A stretch of 64,000 bases of DNA from Alcanivorax sp. REN37 (GTDB taxonomy: Bacteria; Pseudomonadota; Gammaproteobacteria; Pseudomonadales; Alcanivoracaceae): assembly GCF_041102775.1 (NCBI RefSeq), contig NZ_JBGCUO010000001.1, forward strand, positions 2,108,001 through 2,172,000. The letters are read 5' to 3'. The translations under genes and the position numbers were made by a program. Positions within the stretch are counted from its first letter, which is position 1, and every line of letters starts with the position of its first letter. This document shows positions 9,178-17,664 of the stretch, in pieces. The notes beneath the pieces are model-generated. The model saw only the letters and a list, made by a program, of their open reading frames with translations, did no database searches and was not told the DNA's origin.

Positions 9178-9869
9178 TGCGCGCCTCCCCGCCCGTGAGC
9201 TTGGCGGTGCAGCACCGAAGAGAACTCCTCGGCAAACACTTCGCAGTCACCCACCAGCGCTTCGGCAGCAGCCGCAAAACGGTTGTACGCCACCACCGCT
9301 GGAATCGCAGCAAACAGGCCCATCGCGGTGGCCACCAGCGCTTCGGCGATGCCTGGCGCCACCACCGCCAGCGTGGCTTGGCTGACGTGGGCCAACGCGC
9401 GGAACGAATTCATGATGCCCCAGACGGTGCCGAACAGGCCGATGTAAGGGCTGGTGGAGCCGACCGTGGCCAAGAACGGCAGCGTCTTGTAAAGCCGTGA
9501 TTGCTCCCGTTGCAACGCTACGCGCATGGCGCGCTGGGCCCCTTCCATCACCGCATCGGCATCGCGTGAACTCTTCGACAGCCGCACATATTCCTGGAAG
9601 CCGGCCATGAAGATCGCTTCCTGGCCAGATTGGCCGGCGGCGTTCTTGCGCAGGTCCTGGTACAGACTGGCCAGGTCATGGCCGGACCAGAATCGCTCTT
9701 CGAAGCGCGCGCCATCGCGGCGGGCACGGCCGATCACGCGCATGCGGTTAAAGATCATCGACCACGACATCACCGACAGCAGCACCAGCACCAGCATCAC
9801 CAGCTGGACCACCAGACCGGCGCCGCTGACCAGACTCCAGATGGACATCACGTCCGTGTCACCTTGCAT
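9174..9869 (-). CDS. tolQ: Tol-Pal system proton channel subunit TolQ
   Basis: 231 aa MotA/TolQ/ExbB family with three membrane helices (about residues 13-37, 133-158 and 168-195) and the conserved YIGLFGTVWGIMNSF segment. It forms the pentameric proton channel around TolR. The ATG at 9869 has GGAGAGG about 6 nt upstream; this start overlaps the end of ybgC by 11 nt. A second in-frame ATG at 9848 is possible. Confidence 0.96.
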   Translation of the reverse strand: MQGDTDVMSIWSLVSGAGLVVQLVMLVLVLLSVMSWSMIFNRMRVIGRARRDGARFEERFWSGHDLASLYQDLRKNAAGQSGQEAIFMAGFQEYVRLSKSSRDADAVMEGAQRAMRVALQREQSRLYKTLPFLATVGSTSPYIGLFGTVWGIMNSFRALAHVSQATLAVVAPGIAEALVATAMGLFAAIPAVVAYNRFAAAAEALVGDCEVFAEEFSSVLHRQAHGRGGAQ

Positions 9870-10317
9870 GGTGCGCCTCTCCTTCCAATCGCTGTTGAAG
9901 ATCAGTATTCAATGCCTGCCGCAGCGCCGGCGGCAGCGCACAGGGCTGTAGGGTGGAAGCCTGTACACAGGCAACCTTGACCGTGGCCTCGCACAACAGT
10001 TCAGTGCCGCGCTGTACAGTTTGGGTAAAATGCAGCGCCGCACCACTGATGCGGTGGATGGCGGCGGTCACGTCCAACGCGTCATCGATACGCGCTGGGC
10101 GCCGGTAACGAATGTCGCAGGAATGCACCACGAACTGGATGTCCTGCTCGGCCAGCAGGTAGTGCTGACTGCCGAGGCCACGCATGTATTCGGTGCGCGC
10201 CCGCTCCATAAACTTCAGGTAATTGACGTAATAGACGATGCCGCCGGCATCGGTATCTTCGATGTATACCCGTACCGGCAGGCGGAAAGGAGCAGGACTT
10301 TGGTTCGGTTCCGTCAT
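9859..10317 (-). CDS. ybgC: Tol-Pal associated acyl-CoA thioesterase YbgC
   Basis: 152 aa hot-dog-fold thioesterase. The active-site signature EDTDAGGIVYYVNYLKFMER is intact near the N-terminus. YbgC hydrolyses short acyl-CoAs in vitro and is almost always encoded just ahead of tolQ; its exact role with Tol-Pal is not settled. I chose the ATG at 10317 because AAGGG lies 6 nt upstream; in-frame ATGs at 10335 and 10365 would add residues without family support. Confidence 0.93.
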   Translation of the reverse strand: MTEPNQSPAPFRLPVRVYIEDTDAGGIVYYVNYLKFMERARTEYMRGLGSQHYLLAEQDIQFVVHSCDIRYRRPARIDDALDVTAAIHRISGAALHFTQTVQRGTELLCEATVKVACVQASTLQPCALPPALRQALNTDLQQRLEGEAHHAR

Positions 10318-10478
10318 CGTGGCCCTTGCTGGCATAACAAGCTGGAGTGCGCCGTTGTACCGCATCTGCGGCCGGCTGTCCGGGTCGAGGTCTCATCCCG
10401 ACCGGCACGCATCATAGCTTGCGCCACAACTCCGGTGTGCAGCCGCAACAAAAAATAAAAAGCGGGCGTTGCCGAAGG

Positions 10479-11510
10479 TCAGTCGAACATGTCAGGTGGG
10501 GTCGCCGAGCGCGGCGGACGCAGGCCGAAGTGGGTCCACGCATGCTGGGTCACTTGGCGGCCGCGGGGAGTGCGGTGGATGAATCCCTGCTGAATCAGGT
10601 ACGGCTCCACCACTTCTTCCAGTGTGCCGGCGTCTTCGTTGAGCGCGGCGGCGAGGCTGTCCAGCCCCACTGGCCCGCCGTCGAACTTCTCCATCATTGT
10701 AGTCAGCAGCCGCCGGTCGGTGCCGTCGAGGCCGCGCGCATCCACTTCCAGCATGTCCAGCGCCGCCCGAGCGATATCGCCGGTGATGCGGCCGTCGCCG
10801 CGCACCTCAGCGTAATCGCGCACCCGGCGCAGCAGCCGGTTGGCAATGCGCGGCGTACCGCGCGCCCGGCGCGCCACTTCTTCGGCGCCATCGTCGTCCG
10901 CGTGCAGCGCCAAAATGTCGCAGGAGCGGCGCACGATACCGGCCAGGTCTGCCACATTGTAAAATTCCAAGCGCTGCACGATGCCGAAACGGTCCCGCAG
11001 CGGTGCGGTCAGCAATCCGGCACGGGTGGTCGCCCCCACCAACGTGAATGGCGGCAGGTCGATCTTGATCGAGCGCGCCGCCGGCCCCTCACCGATCATG
11101 ATGTCGAGTTGGTAGTCCTCCATCGCCGGATAGAGGATTTCCTCCACCAGCGGTGACAGCCGATGGATCTCATCGACGAACAGCACGTCGCCCTCTTCCA
11201 GGTTGGTGAGGATGGCGGCCAGGTCACCGGCTTTTTCCAGCACCGGCCCGGACGTGCTCTTCAACTCAGAACCCATCTCGCGCGCGATGATGTGCGCCAA
11301 GGTGGTTTTGCCCAGCCCCGGTGGGCCGAAGATCAGCGTGTGGTCGAGCGCCTCGTGCCGCTGGCGGGCGGCGTCGATGAAAATTTCCATGCGCTGCGCC
11401 ACCTTCGGCTGGCCGTGGTAATCGGCCAAGCTGGCGGGGCGAATGGCGCGGTCGAAGTGCTCTTCAACGCGCCCCGCCGTGGCGGGGGAAATCAGGCGCT
11501 CTGAATCCAT
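10479..11510 (-). CDS. ruvB: Holliday junction branch-migration helicase RuvB
   Basis: 343 aa AAA+ motor. Walker A (GPPGLGKTT) at about residue 65, Walker B (FVDEIHR) at about 115, sensor 1 (GATTRAGLL) and a C-terminal winged helix ([13 protein letters not shown]) are all visible. RuvB hexamers pump DNA through RuvA-bound junctions during recombination repair. The start codon is 2 nt after the ruvA stop. On the minus strand, a T-rich stretch with only a weak hairpin follows the stop. Confidence 0.97.
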   Translation of the reverse strand: MDSERLISPATAGRVEEHFDRAIRPASLADYHGQPKVAQRMEIFIDAARQRHEALDHTLIFGPPGLGKTTLAHIIAREMGSELKSTSGPVLEKAGDLAAILTNLEEGDVLFVDEIHRLSPLVEEILYPAMEDYQLDIMIGEGPAARSIKIDLPPFTLVGATTRAGLLTAPLRDRFGIVQRLEFYNVADLAGIVRRSCDILALHADDDGAEEVARRARGTPRIANRLLRRVRDYAEVRGDGRITGDIARAALDMLEVDARGLDGTDRRLLTTMMEKFDGGPVGLDSLAAALNEDAGTLEEVVEPYLIQQGFIHRTPRGRQVTQHAWTHFGLRPPRSATPPDMFD

Positions 11511-11512
11511 AC

Positions 11513-12139
11513 TTAACGGGCCAGTTGTTTGAGGGTACGGCGAATCAGTTCGGCGCTATCGAGCGCGGCGATGTCATCATCGCTGAGGTCAGCAGTGGCT
11601 TTGCGCAGCGCCGCATCAGCATCTTTAGCGCGGTAGCCCAGTGCTTCCAGCGCCGCCGCCGCATCACTGCGCGCCGCATCCGCCGGCGCCAGCACCGGCG
11701 CCACGCGGCCCGGCAGCGCCCGCGGCGTACCTTCCAAGCGGCCCAACCGGTCGCCCATTTCGATCACCAAACGCTCAGCGGTTTTCTTGCCGATGCCCGG
11801 CACCCGCATCAGCGCGGCCGTATCCTGACTGTCGATGCACTGCACCAAACGCTCGGCCTCGATGCCGGACAACATGCCAAGCGCGGTCTTGGGGCCAACC
11901 CCGGACACTTTGATCAACTCGCGGAACAGCTCGCGCTCGAAGCGATCGACGAAGCCGTACAGCAACTGGGCATCCTCGCGCACCACCAGATGCGTATACA
12001 GGACCCACTCACTGCCCACCGCTGGCGCGTCGTAGAACGCGGTCATCGGTGCTTCCACTTCGTAACCGACCCCCCCTGCCTCCAGCAGCAGCCAGGGCGC
12101 ACGCACTTCCAGCAGCGTGCCGCGCAAACGTCCAATCAT
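11513..12139 (-). CDS. ruvA: Holliday junction-binding protein RuvA
   Basis: 208 aa. N-terminal OB fold ([12 protein letters not shown]), central helix-hairpin-helix motifs ([16 protein letters not shown] and [15 protein letters not shown]), a flexible linker and a small C-terminal domain that contacts RuvB. A tetramer binds the four-way junction and loads RuvB. It overlaps the end of ruvC by 4 nt (ATGA), so ruvC-ruvA-ruvB form one operon. Confidence 0.96.
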   Translation of the reverse strand: MIGRLRGTLLEVRAPWLLLEAGGVGYEVEAPMTAFYDAPAVGSEWVLYTHLVVREDAQLLYGFVDRFERELFRELIKVSGVGPKTALGMLSGIEAERLVQCIDSQDTAALMRVPGIGKKTAERLVIEMGDRLGRLEGTPRALPGRVAPVLAPADAARSDAAAALEALGYRAKDADAALRKATADLSDDDIAALDSAELIRRTLKQLAR

Positions 12140-12669
12140 CGTACTCGTCCATATCGGGTGCCGAGGGTGCGGGTGCCGGCCGCGCGCGCCATGCGCGCCA
12201 AGCTGACCCGCATGTGGGCATGACAGATGGCGATCGCCAACGCATCGGCGGCGTCTTCTTGGGGTTTCTTGGCCAGCTGCAACAGCCGGCAGACCATGTC
12301 GGCCACCTGCGCTTTCTCGGCCGCGCCGGTGCCCACCAGCGCCTGCTTCACCTGCCGCGCAGAATACTCGAACACCGGCAGTTGGTGCTGCACCACGGCG
12401 GCGATGGCGGCGCCGCGCGCCTGTCCCAACTTCAGCGCCGAATCGGCGTTGCGCGCCATGAACACCTTTTCCACGCTCACTTCCACCGGCAGGTGTTCAC
12501 CCACCACTGCGTTCAACTCGGCAAAGATCTGTCCGAGCCGGGGGGCGATGTCCTCGCCCTTGGTGGCGATGGTGCCGCAGGCAATAAAATGGCAGCGGTT
12601 GCCGACCTGTTCGATCAAGCCGTAACCGGTGAAGCGGGAGCCGGGGTCGATGCCGAGGATACGTGTCAT
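12136..12669 (-). CDS. ruvC: Holliday junction resolvase RuvC
   Basis: 177 aa (E. coli 173). The protein begins [17 protein letters not shown], carrying the first catalytic Asp, followed by the conserved VEKVFMARN (Glu) and, near the C-terminus, [13 protein letters not shown] (two Asp), giving the four-acid RNase H-like centre. RuvC cuts junctions held by RuvAB. The ATG at 12669 is set by this N-terminal motif; the frame is open further upstream but without family support. Confidence 0.96.
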   Translation of the reverse strand: MTRILGIDPGSRFTGYGLIEQVGNRCHFIACGTIATKGEDIAPRLGQIFAELNAVVGEHLPVEVSVEKVFMARNADSALKLGQARGAAIAAVVQHQLPVFEYSARQVKQALVGTGAAEKAQVADMVCRLLQLAKKPQEDAADALAIAICHAHMRVSLARMARAAGTRTLGTRYGRVR

Positions 12670-12732
12670 GGGCGCATTGATACTCAACTTATGGACAGTA
12701 TGCAAGAAAAAGCCAGCGCCCCCGCCAGCAAC

Positions 12733-12757
12733 GAAAAGGCCAGCGCAAGCGCTGGCC
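12733..12757 (-). terminator. Likely terminator between yebC and ruvC
   Basis: An 8-9 bp stem GGCCAGCGC/GCGCTGGCC is followed on the minus strand by TTTTC. It lies 25 nt past the yebC stop and 64 nt before the ruvC start, so ruvCAB probably has its own promoter or depends on read-through. Confidence 0.6.
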
Positions 12758-12781
12758 CTGTCACGACCGCCAACCGCTGGA

Positions 12782-13522
12782 TCAGCCTTCGAAGTCGTCC
12801 GGGAACACCACGTTGGAGTACACCTCTTGGACATCATCCAAGTCTTCTAGGTGGTCGATCAGCTTCATTACTTTCTCAGCGGTGTCGCCGTCCACTTCGG
12901 CCTCGGTGCTCGGGCTCATGGTGACTTCGGCATTGGCCGGCTCGAAGCCCGCTGCCTTGAGCGCATCCACCACTTCACCGAACGCGCGGTCCGGGGTGGT
13001 GACCACAGTGATGGAGCCGTCGTCATCCACTTCCACGTCGTCGGCACCGGCTTCCAGCGCCACTTCCATGATGGCGTCTTCATCCAGCCCCGGCTCGAAC
13101 AGAATCTCGCCGCGCTTGGTGAACAGATAAGCCACCGAGCCGCTGGTGCCGAGGTTGCCACCATGTTTGCTGAATGCGTGGCGCACTTCAGACACGGTGC
13201 GGTTGACGTTATCGGTCATGGTTTCCACCAGTACCGCCACGCCGCCAGCGCCATAGCCCTCATAGGTGATCTCAGACATGTTGCTGGTGTCGTCGTCGCC
13301 GACCCCACGCTTGATGGCCCGATCGATGGTGTCGCGGGTCATGTTGGCACTCAATGCCTTGTCCACCACCGCCCGCAGTCGCGGGTTGTCCGCCGCTTCA
13401 CCGCCGCCAATTCGGGCCGCCACAGTGATTTCACGGATGATCTTGGTGAACACTTTGCCGCGCTTGGCATCCTGTGCCGCTTTGCGGTGCTTGATGTTTG
13501 CCCACTTACTATGTCCGGCCAT
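12782..13522 (-). CDS. yebC: YebC/PmpR family protein (translation/transcription factor)
   Basis: 246 aa, full length. The highly conserved N-terminus [18 protein letters not shown] and the GYGPGG-like block (here [12 protein letters not shown]) identify the family. Members have been described as DNA-binding regulators (PmpR) and more recently as ribosome-associated factors that help translate difficult proline-rich stretches. It sits between aspS and ruvC, a conserved position in gammaproteobacteria. Hairpins flank it on both sides, so it may be expressed partly independently. Confidence 0.94.
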   Translation of the reverse strand: MAGHSKWANIKHRKAAQDAKRGKVFTKIIREITVAARIGGGEAADNPRLRAVVDKALSANMTRDTIDRAIKRGVGDDDTSNMSEITYEGYGAGGVAVLVETMTDNVNRTVSEVRHAFSKHGGNLGTSGSVAYLFTKRGEILFEPGLDEDAIMEVALEAGADDVEVDDDGSITVVTTPDRAFGEVVDALKAAGFEPANAEVTMSPSTEAEVDGDTAEKVMKLIDHLEDLDDVQEVYSNVVFPDDFEG

Positions 13523-13571
13523 GGTGACCTCTTTCCTATCTGTCCACGCAGTTCGTTGTCAGGGTAATACG

Positions 13572-13596
13572 ACAGGGCCCGCAGTGCGGGCCCTGT
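13572..13596 (-). terminator. Strong hairpin in the aspS-yebC gap
   Basis: An 11-bp perfect stem ACAGGGCCCGC/GCGGGCCCTGT with a 3-nt loop lies 11 nt after the aspS stop. No good T run follows on the minus strand, so it may be a U-poor terminator or an RNA-processing or stability element. Confidence 0.5.
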
Positions 13597-13606
13597 TTGA
13601 ATGCGG

Positions 13607-15370
13607 TCAATCGCCCTTACGCAGGGCGATGCCCAGTTCGCGCAGCTGACGGTTGCCGACTTCCGCCGGCGCCTGTGTCAGCGGGCACGCCGCAGTCTGG
13701 GTTTTCGGGAACGCGATCACGTCACGGATCGAGTCGCAGCCGGTCATCAGCATCACCATGCGGTCGAGGCCGAAAGCCAAACCGCCATGGGGCGGTGCAC
13801 CGAAGCGCAGCGCATCGAGCAGGAAGCCAAACTTCTCTTCCGCTTCCTCGTCGCTGATGCCGAGCACTTTGAACACCGCACGCTGCATCGACGGCTCGTG
13901 GATACGAATGGAACCGCCGCCCAGCTCGGTGCCGTTGAGCACCATATCGTAGGCACGTGACAATGCCGCGCCGGGGTTGGCCGCCAGCTCTTCCGGGCTG
14001 CAGGACGGACGCGTGAACGGGTGGTGGCAAGCGGCCCAATGGCCTTCGTCATCCTGTTCGAACATCGGGAAATCCACCACCCACAGCGGTGCCCAGTCGC
14101 CCTGCACCATACCGCGATCGTGGCCAACGCGGATGCGCAGTGCACCCAGCGCTTCGTTCACCACCCGCGCTTTGTCAGCGCCGAAGAAGATCAGGTCGCC
14201 AGTTTCGGCGCCGGTGCGCGCCAAGATGCCTTCGATGGCGTCATCGGTGAGGAACTTGAGGATCGGTGATTGCAGGCCGTCTTGGCCGGCAGCCAGATCG
14301 TTGACCTTGATGTAGGCCAGACCCTTGGCGCCGTAGATGCCGACAAACTTGGTGTAGTCGTCGATCTCTTTACGTGACAGCTCGCAGCCGCCCGGCACCC
14401 GCAGCGCCGCCACGCGGCCATTGGGATCATTGGCCGGGCCGGAAAATACTTTGAACTCGACCTTGGCCAGCAGATCGGCGATGTCGATCAACTCCATGTC
14501 GATACGCAGGTCCGGCTTGTCGGAACCGAAGCGGCGCATGGCTTCCGAATACGGCATACGCGGGAACACCGGCAGCTCAACACCCAGCAGCTCGGTGAAC
14601 ACCTGGCGCACCACGGTTTCGGTGATGCCCATGATGTCTTCTTCGTTGACGAACGAAGCTTCCAAGTCGATCTGGGTGAATTCCGGCTGGCGGTCAGCGC
14701 GCAGATCTTCGTCCCGGAAGCATTTGGCAATTTGGTAGTAGCGATCAAAGCCAGCCACCATCAGCAGCTGCTTAAACAGCTGCGGCGACTGCGGCAGCGC
14801 AAAGAAATTGCCCGGATGGGTGCGGCTCGGCACCAGATAGTCGCGCGCGCCTTCCGGCGTCGCTTTGGTCAAGATCGGGGTTTCCACGTCCATAAAGCCG
14901 TGCTGCTCCAGCGCGCGGCGTACGGCAGCGGTAAGGCGCGAACGGAAGCGGAAGTTCTCGAACACCTCCGGGCGACGCAGGTCCATGTAGCGGTAGCGCA
15001 GGCGCACCTCCTCGCCGGCGGCGGAGTATTCGTCCAGCTCGAACGGCGGCGTGTCGGCGGTGTTGAGCACGGTCAGGCCGGAGCACAGCACTTCGATGTC
15101 ACCGGTGGCCATACGCGGGTTGCGCACCGCTTCGTCACGCAGGCGCACACGCCCTTCCACTTGCACCACGTACTCGCTACGCACCTTGTCGGCACGGGCA
15201 AAGGCGTCGGCGGTATCTGGGTCCACCACCACCTGTACCAGGCCGGCGCGGTCGCGCAAATCAAGGAAGATCACACCACCGTGGTCACGGCGTCGATGCA
15301 CCCACCCGCACAGAGTTACAGATTGGCCGTCGTGGGCGGCAGACAGATCACCACAGTAATGGCTTCGCAT
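13607..15370 (-). CDS. aspS: Aspartate-tRNA ligase, probably non-discriminating (Asp/Asn)
   Basis: 587 aa bacterial-type AspRS: N-terminal OB-fold anticodon domain (about 1-105), class II catalytic core with motif 2 ([18 protein letters not shown]) and motif 3 ([12 protein letters not shown]), and the GAD insertion domain (about 290-420). Start at the ATG at 15370 (MRSHYCGDL). In the anticodon domain the sequence RRRDHGG has His at residue 30. This aligns with His31 of Pseudomonas aeruginosa AspRS, a residue linked to non-discriminating enzymes that also charge tRNA-Asn; discriminating E. coli AspRS has Leu there. If so, a GatCAB amidotransferase should be encoded elsewhere. Confidence 0.96.
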   Translation of the reverse strand: MRSHYCGDLSAAHDGQSVTLCGWVHRRRDHGGVIFLDLRDRAGLVQVVVDPDTADAFARADKVRSEYVVQVEGRVRLRDEAVRNPRMATGDIEVLCSGLTVLNTADTPPFELDEYSAAGEEVRLRYRYMDLRRPEVFENFRFRSRLTAAVRRALEQHGFMDVETPILTKATPEGARDYLVPSRTHPGNFFALPQSPQLFKQLLMVAGFDRYYQIAKCFRDEDLRADRQPEFTQIDLEASFVNEEDIMGITETVVRQVFTELLGVELPVFPRMPYSEAMRRFGSDKPDLRIDMELIDIADLLAKVEFKVFSGPANDPNGRVAALRVPGGCELSRKEIDDYTKFVGIYGAKGLAYIKVNDLAAGQDGLQSPILKFLTDDAIEGILARTGAETGDLIFFGADKARVVNEALGALRIRVGHDRGMVQGDWAPLWVVDFPMFEQDDEGHWAACHHPFTRPSCSPEELAANPGAALSRAYDMVLNGTELGGGSIRIHEPSMQRAVFKVLGISDEEAEEKFGFLLDALRFGAPPHGGLAFGLDRMVMLMTGCDSIRDVIAFPKTQTAACPLTQAPAEVGNRQLRELGIALRKGD

Positions 15371-15437
15371 AGCGTCCGGTTTCCTTCGCTGAATGGGACC
15401 CGGCAACCAGGCAGGAGCTGGTCGCGGAAAGGCGGCT

Positions 15438-15443
15438 AGTATA
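15438..15443 (-). promoter_or_regulatory. Likely -10 element of aspS
   Basis: TATACT on the minus strand lies about 68 nt before the aspS ATG, in the context CGCTATACTAGCC. The -35 position is weak (TGGCTG at 17 bp spacing). Confidence 0.45.
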
Positions 15444-15560
15444 GCGATTCACCCTTTCGCCAGCCATGCTCAACGCAGCCGAATCCACGGCGCCATTGCT
15501 GGAACCGGTCACAGCCCGCAAAAAAGCCAGCAAAGTACTATAAAAATCGGGGTAAACGGC

Positions 15561-15589
15561 TTGCTGCCCCGCTTTTCATCGCATATAAC
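15561..15589 (+). promoter_or_regulatory. Candidate sigma70 promoter of the HU-like gene
   Basis: TTGCTG (15561-15566) and TATAAC (15584-15589) are spaced by 17 bp. It would give a leader of about 130 nt before the HU-like gene. Another TATAAA at 15539-15544 lacks a -35. The aspS to HU gap (15371-15727) holds these divergent promoters and no gene that I can see. Confidence 0.5.
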
Positions 15590-15727
15590 AGGCCCAGAAC
15601 ATGGGCACCCGCCCAGTGGCAGCAGCTGCTGCGGTCGTGATGCAGGGACAGCATCCTCTGCCGCCCAGTGTTCACATGGAACCGTTCCTGACACCGCAGA
15701 ACCATCAGACGAGGGGTACTCGATCCT

Positions 15728-16186
15728 ATGGCCGCAAAGAAAAAAGCTGCTGCTGCTAAACCTGCTGCACCCAAGACCACCGCGAAAGCCAAAGCACCAG
15801 CGAAAGCTGCTGCCAAAGCCGCCCCGGCGAAAAAACCCGCTGCCAAAGCCGCTGCTCCGCGCAAGGCCAAGGCCATCACCGAGCCGATGAACAAGACCCA
15901 GATCATGTCCACCATCGCTGAATCCACCGGCCTGAGCCGCAAACAGGTGAGCGATGTCCTGGATGAACTGGCGCTGATCATGGAAGGTCATATCGGCAAG
16001 AAAGGCGCAGGCCACTTCACGCTGCCGGGCCTGATGAAGGTCACCACCGTGAAGAAGCCGGCCACCAAGGCGCGCAAGGGTATCAACCCGTTCACCGGCG
16101 AAGAGACCACCTTCAAGGCCAAGCCGGCGAGCATCGCCGTCAAAGTTCGCCCGCTGAAGAAACTGAAGGACATGGCATCTGCCTGA
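15728..16186 (+). CDS. HU-family DNA-binding protein with N-terminal histone H1-like Lys/Ala/Pro tail
   Basis: 152 aa. Residues 1-50 are a low-complexity basic tail made of AAKKPAAK/KAPAKAA units, resembling eukaryotic histone H1 tails and bacterial AlgP-type proteins. Residues about 54-150 are an HU/IHF fold: MNKTQIMSTIAESTGLSRKQV, a glycine-rich turn (FTLPGLMKVTTVKK) and the GINPFTGE arm motif typical of HU. It is probably an abundant nucleoid protein that bends and compacts DNA. The ribosome site GAGGGG is 11-12 nt upstream of the ATG. Transcribed alone, with a U-less hairpin after the stop. The tail length may vary between strains because its codons are repetitive. Confidence 0.9.
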   Translation: MAAKKKAAAAKPAAPKTTAKAKAPAKAAAKAAPAKKPAAKAAAPRKAKAITEPMNKTQIMSTIAESTGLSRKQVSDVLDELALIMEGHIGKKGAGHFTLPGLMKVTTVKKPATKARKGINPFTGEETTFKAKPASIAVKVRPLKKLKDMASA

Positions 16187-16194
16187 TCCGATCT

Positions 16195-16217
16195 GCCACC
16201 GGGCAGGTCCCGGTGGC
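16195..16217 (+). terminator. Hairpin after the HU-like gene, no U-tract
   Basis: A 9-bp stem GCCACCGGG/CCCGGTGGC with a 5-nt loop begins 8 nt after the stop codon. No T run follows on the plus strand. Confidence 0.4.
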
Positions 16218-16416
16218 AACCCTCCCTTCCTCCCACCGTTACCTGCTACAGTCCTCCGGCTCCGCCACCCTGTGCTGCTGAATTGATCCCCGTCTGACAA
16301 CACTGCGCCGCCGATGGGGGTGTCGCGACGCCGCGCTTTCCTGCCGTGCTTTTGGGCCACCCCTTCTCTGCTCTCGCCGCCCTTCGCGCCTGCGTCGCTA
16401 CCCCGTGTTCGCGTGT

Positions 16417-16528
16417 GCCCCTGTGCCCTGTTGTTTCTGTGTTTCTGTGCTTCTGTGCTTCTGTGGTTCTGAGCCCCTGCCTCCCTGTGCTTCTACAATT
16501 CTGCGGTTCTGAGCCTCTGCCTCGCTAA
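16417..16528. repeat. Degenerate octanucleotide tandem repeat, consensus GYTTCTGT
   Basis: About 14 consecutive 8-bp units keep the same phase: GCCCCTGT, GCCCTGTT, then GTTTCTGT twice, GCTTCTGT twice, GGTTCTGA, GCCCCTGC, CTCCCTGT, GCTTCTAC, AATTCTGC, GGTTCTGA, GCCTCTGC and CTCGCTAA. The centre is near perfect and the right flank is decayed. It lies in the 506-base gap (16187-16692) between the HU-like gene and the ATPase gene, where I see no convincing coding region. It is not a CRISPR (no spacers). Confidence 0.85.
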
Positions 16529-16692
16529 GCCCCCACAGATGTGCCACATGGCTGCTGGCATCCACTCCGACACCACCACTCAAGCGCGCTTGCACGACCA
16601 ACTCTTCACCAGGAATCCGACAGCGCGGCCCGCAGCGCCCATCTGTGATGGCGGGCCGGGTCCTTACTTCTGCTGCTCTACGAGGAATCACC

Positions 16693-17223
16693 ATGTCACG
16701 CATCCTATTTACCGGCGCCCCGGGCGCCGGCAAGACCACCCTGTTGAACGCGCTTGCGGCGCAGGGCTTTACCGTTGCACCAGAACTGGCGCGGGCGCTA
16801 CTGGTGGATTCGCCGCTGCCGCTGGCCGGCGCGCGCCGCTGCCGGCAACTGGCCCGCGCGGAGCTGGCGCGTCACCGGCCGCCACCGGCCGGCTTAGTGC
16901 TGCATGACCGGGGCTTGCTGGACGCCTGGGTGGTGCAGCAGGCTGGCGGCCAGCGCCCGGCGCCGGCCCTGCCTCGCGCGCTGCAGCAACAGCGCTACCG
17001 GCTGGTGCTGTTTTTCCCGCACTGGCCGGCGATCTACCGTCGTGATGCCCAGCGACGCCAGTGGCCGCCGGCAGCACGCGCGTCGGCCACTGCGCTGTGG
17101 CAGGCCTGCCAGCACTGGGGCTACCGACCGCTGAGCGTGCCGTGCCTGCCACCGGCGGCACGGCTGCGCTGCGTGCTGGCGCAATTGCCTGGAGTTGAGT
17201 CCGGCCCCGGCCAATGCCCATAA
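16693..17223 (+). CDS. AAA_28-type P-loop ATPase/kinase-like protein
   Basis: 176 aa. It opens with MSRILFTGAPGAGKTTLLNALAAQG, a Walker A near residues 8-15, followed by a conserved APELAR segment and a downstream HDRGLLDAW that may serve as the Walker B region. This layout resembles the AAA_28/NadR-kinase-like P-loop family, whose members probably phosphorylate small molecules; the substrate is unknown. The ATG at 16693 has GAGGAA about 6 nt upstream. The C-terminal half is rich in Arg and Pro. A PA4642-family gene follows 31 nt downstream, so the two may be co-transcribed. Confidence 0.7.
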   Translation: MSRILFTGAPGAGKTTLLNALAAQGFTVAPELARALLVDSPLPLAGARRCRQLARAELARHRPPPAGLVLHDRGLLDAWVVQQAGGQRPAPALPRALQQQRYRLVLFFPHWPAIYRRDAQRRQWPPAARASATALWQACQHWGYRPLSVPCLPPAARLRCVLAQLPGVESGPGQCP

Positions 17224-17254
17224 TCGCTGCCCCGCAGTCTAAGGAGGTCCTGTC

Positions 17255-17548
17255 ATGTCCGAACGTAAGGACAAAAAGAAGGTGATCGGCGAGCCGATGA
17301 CCGATGAGCAGATCAAGGTGTTTCTCGACAACGACCCGGAAGCCGGTGTCGATGCTGACTTCCACAGCTTGATGCGCGCCTACCGCAGCCTGCGCGAAGA
17401 GGACTTCGAACGCTTCCTCGGTTTCTTCACCGCCGCCGGCCGCCGCGTCGACGCCCGTGACCCGGCCGGTCACACACTGGCCGACCTGATCGCCGACCAC
17501 GTCCGTGGCGCCGACTACTTGGACAGCCTGCGCCGCCACGGCGGTTAA
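17255..17548 (+). CDS. PA4642 family protein
   Basis: 97 aa, small, acidic/basic mixed and without membrane segments. The N-terminus with KKDKKKVIGE-like residues (here ERKDKKKVIGEPMTDEQI) and the block REEDFERFLGFFTAAGR match the Pseudomonas PA4642 family of unknown function, whose C-terminus resembles an ankyrin-like turn (DARDPAGHTLADLI). A strong ribosome site AAGGAGG is 8 nt before the ATG. Confidence 0.85.
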   Translation: MSERKDKKKVIGEPMTDEQIKVFLDNDPEAGVDADFHSLMRAYRSLREEDFERFLGFFTAAGRRVDARDPAGHTLADLIADHVRGADYLDSLRRHGG

Positions 17549-17569
17549 CCGCGGTTGCTCCCCTGCCCG

Positions 17570-17597
17570 CAGGCGCCGGCCCGACGGCCGGTGCCTG
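17570..17597 (+). terminator. Hairpin after the PA4642-family gene, no U-tract
   Basis: A 12-bp stem (CAGGCGCCGGCC with GGCCGGTGCCTG, one G-U pair in RNA) with a 4-nt loop starts 21 nt past the stop. No T run directly follows. Confidence 0.4.
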
Positions 17598-17664
17598 TGC
17601 TGCACAGCTGTGGCATTTTGTTGGGTGCTTGCCAATCACCACATAACAACAATGAGACACACCG

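Noticed and set aside
16417-16528. CRISPR array
   Set aside because: Units are 8 bp, contiguous and without spacers; no cas genes in the window.
16398-16739. 113-codon minus-strand open frame through the octamer repeat
   Set aside because: Its end is just translated repeat (Thr/Glu/Gln/Ser) and it runs into the ATPase gene; no ribosome site.
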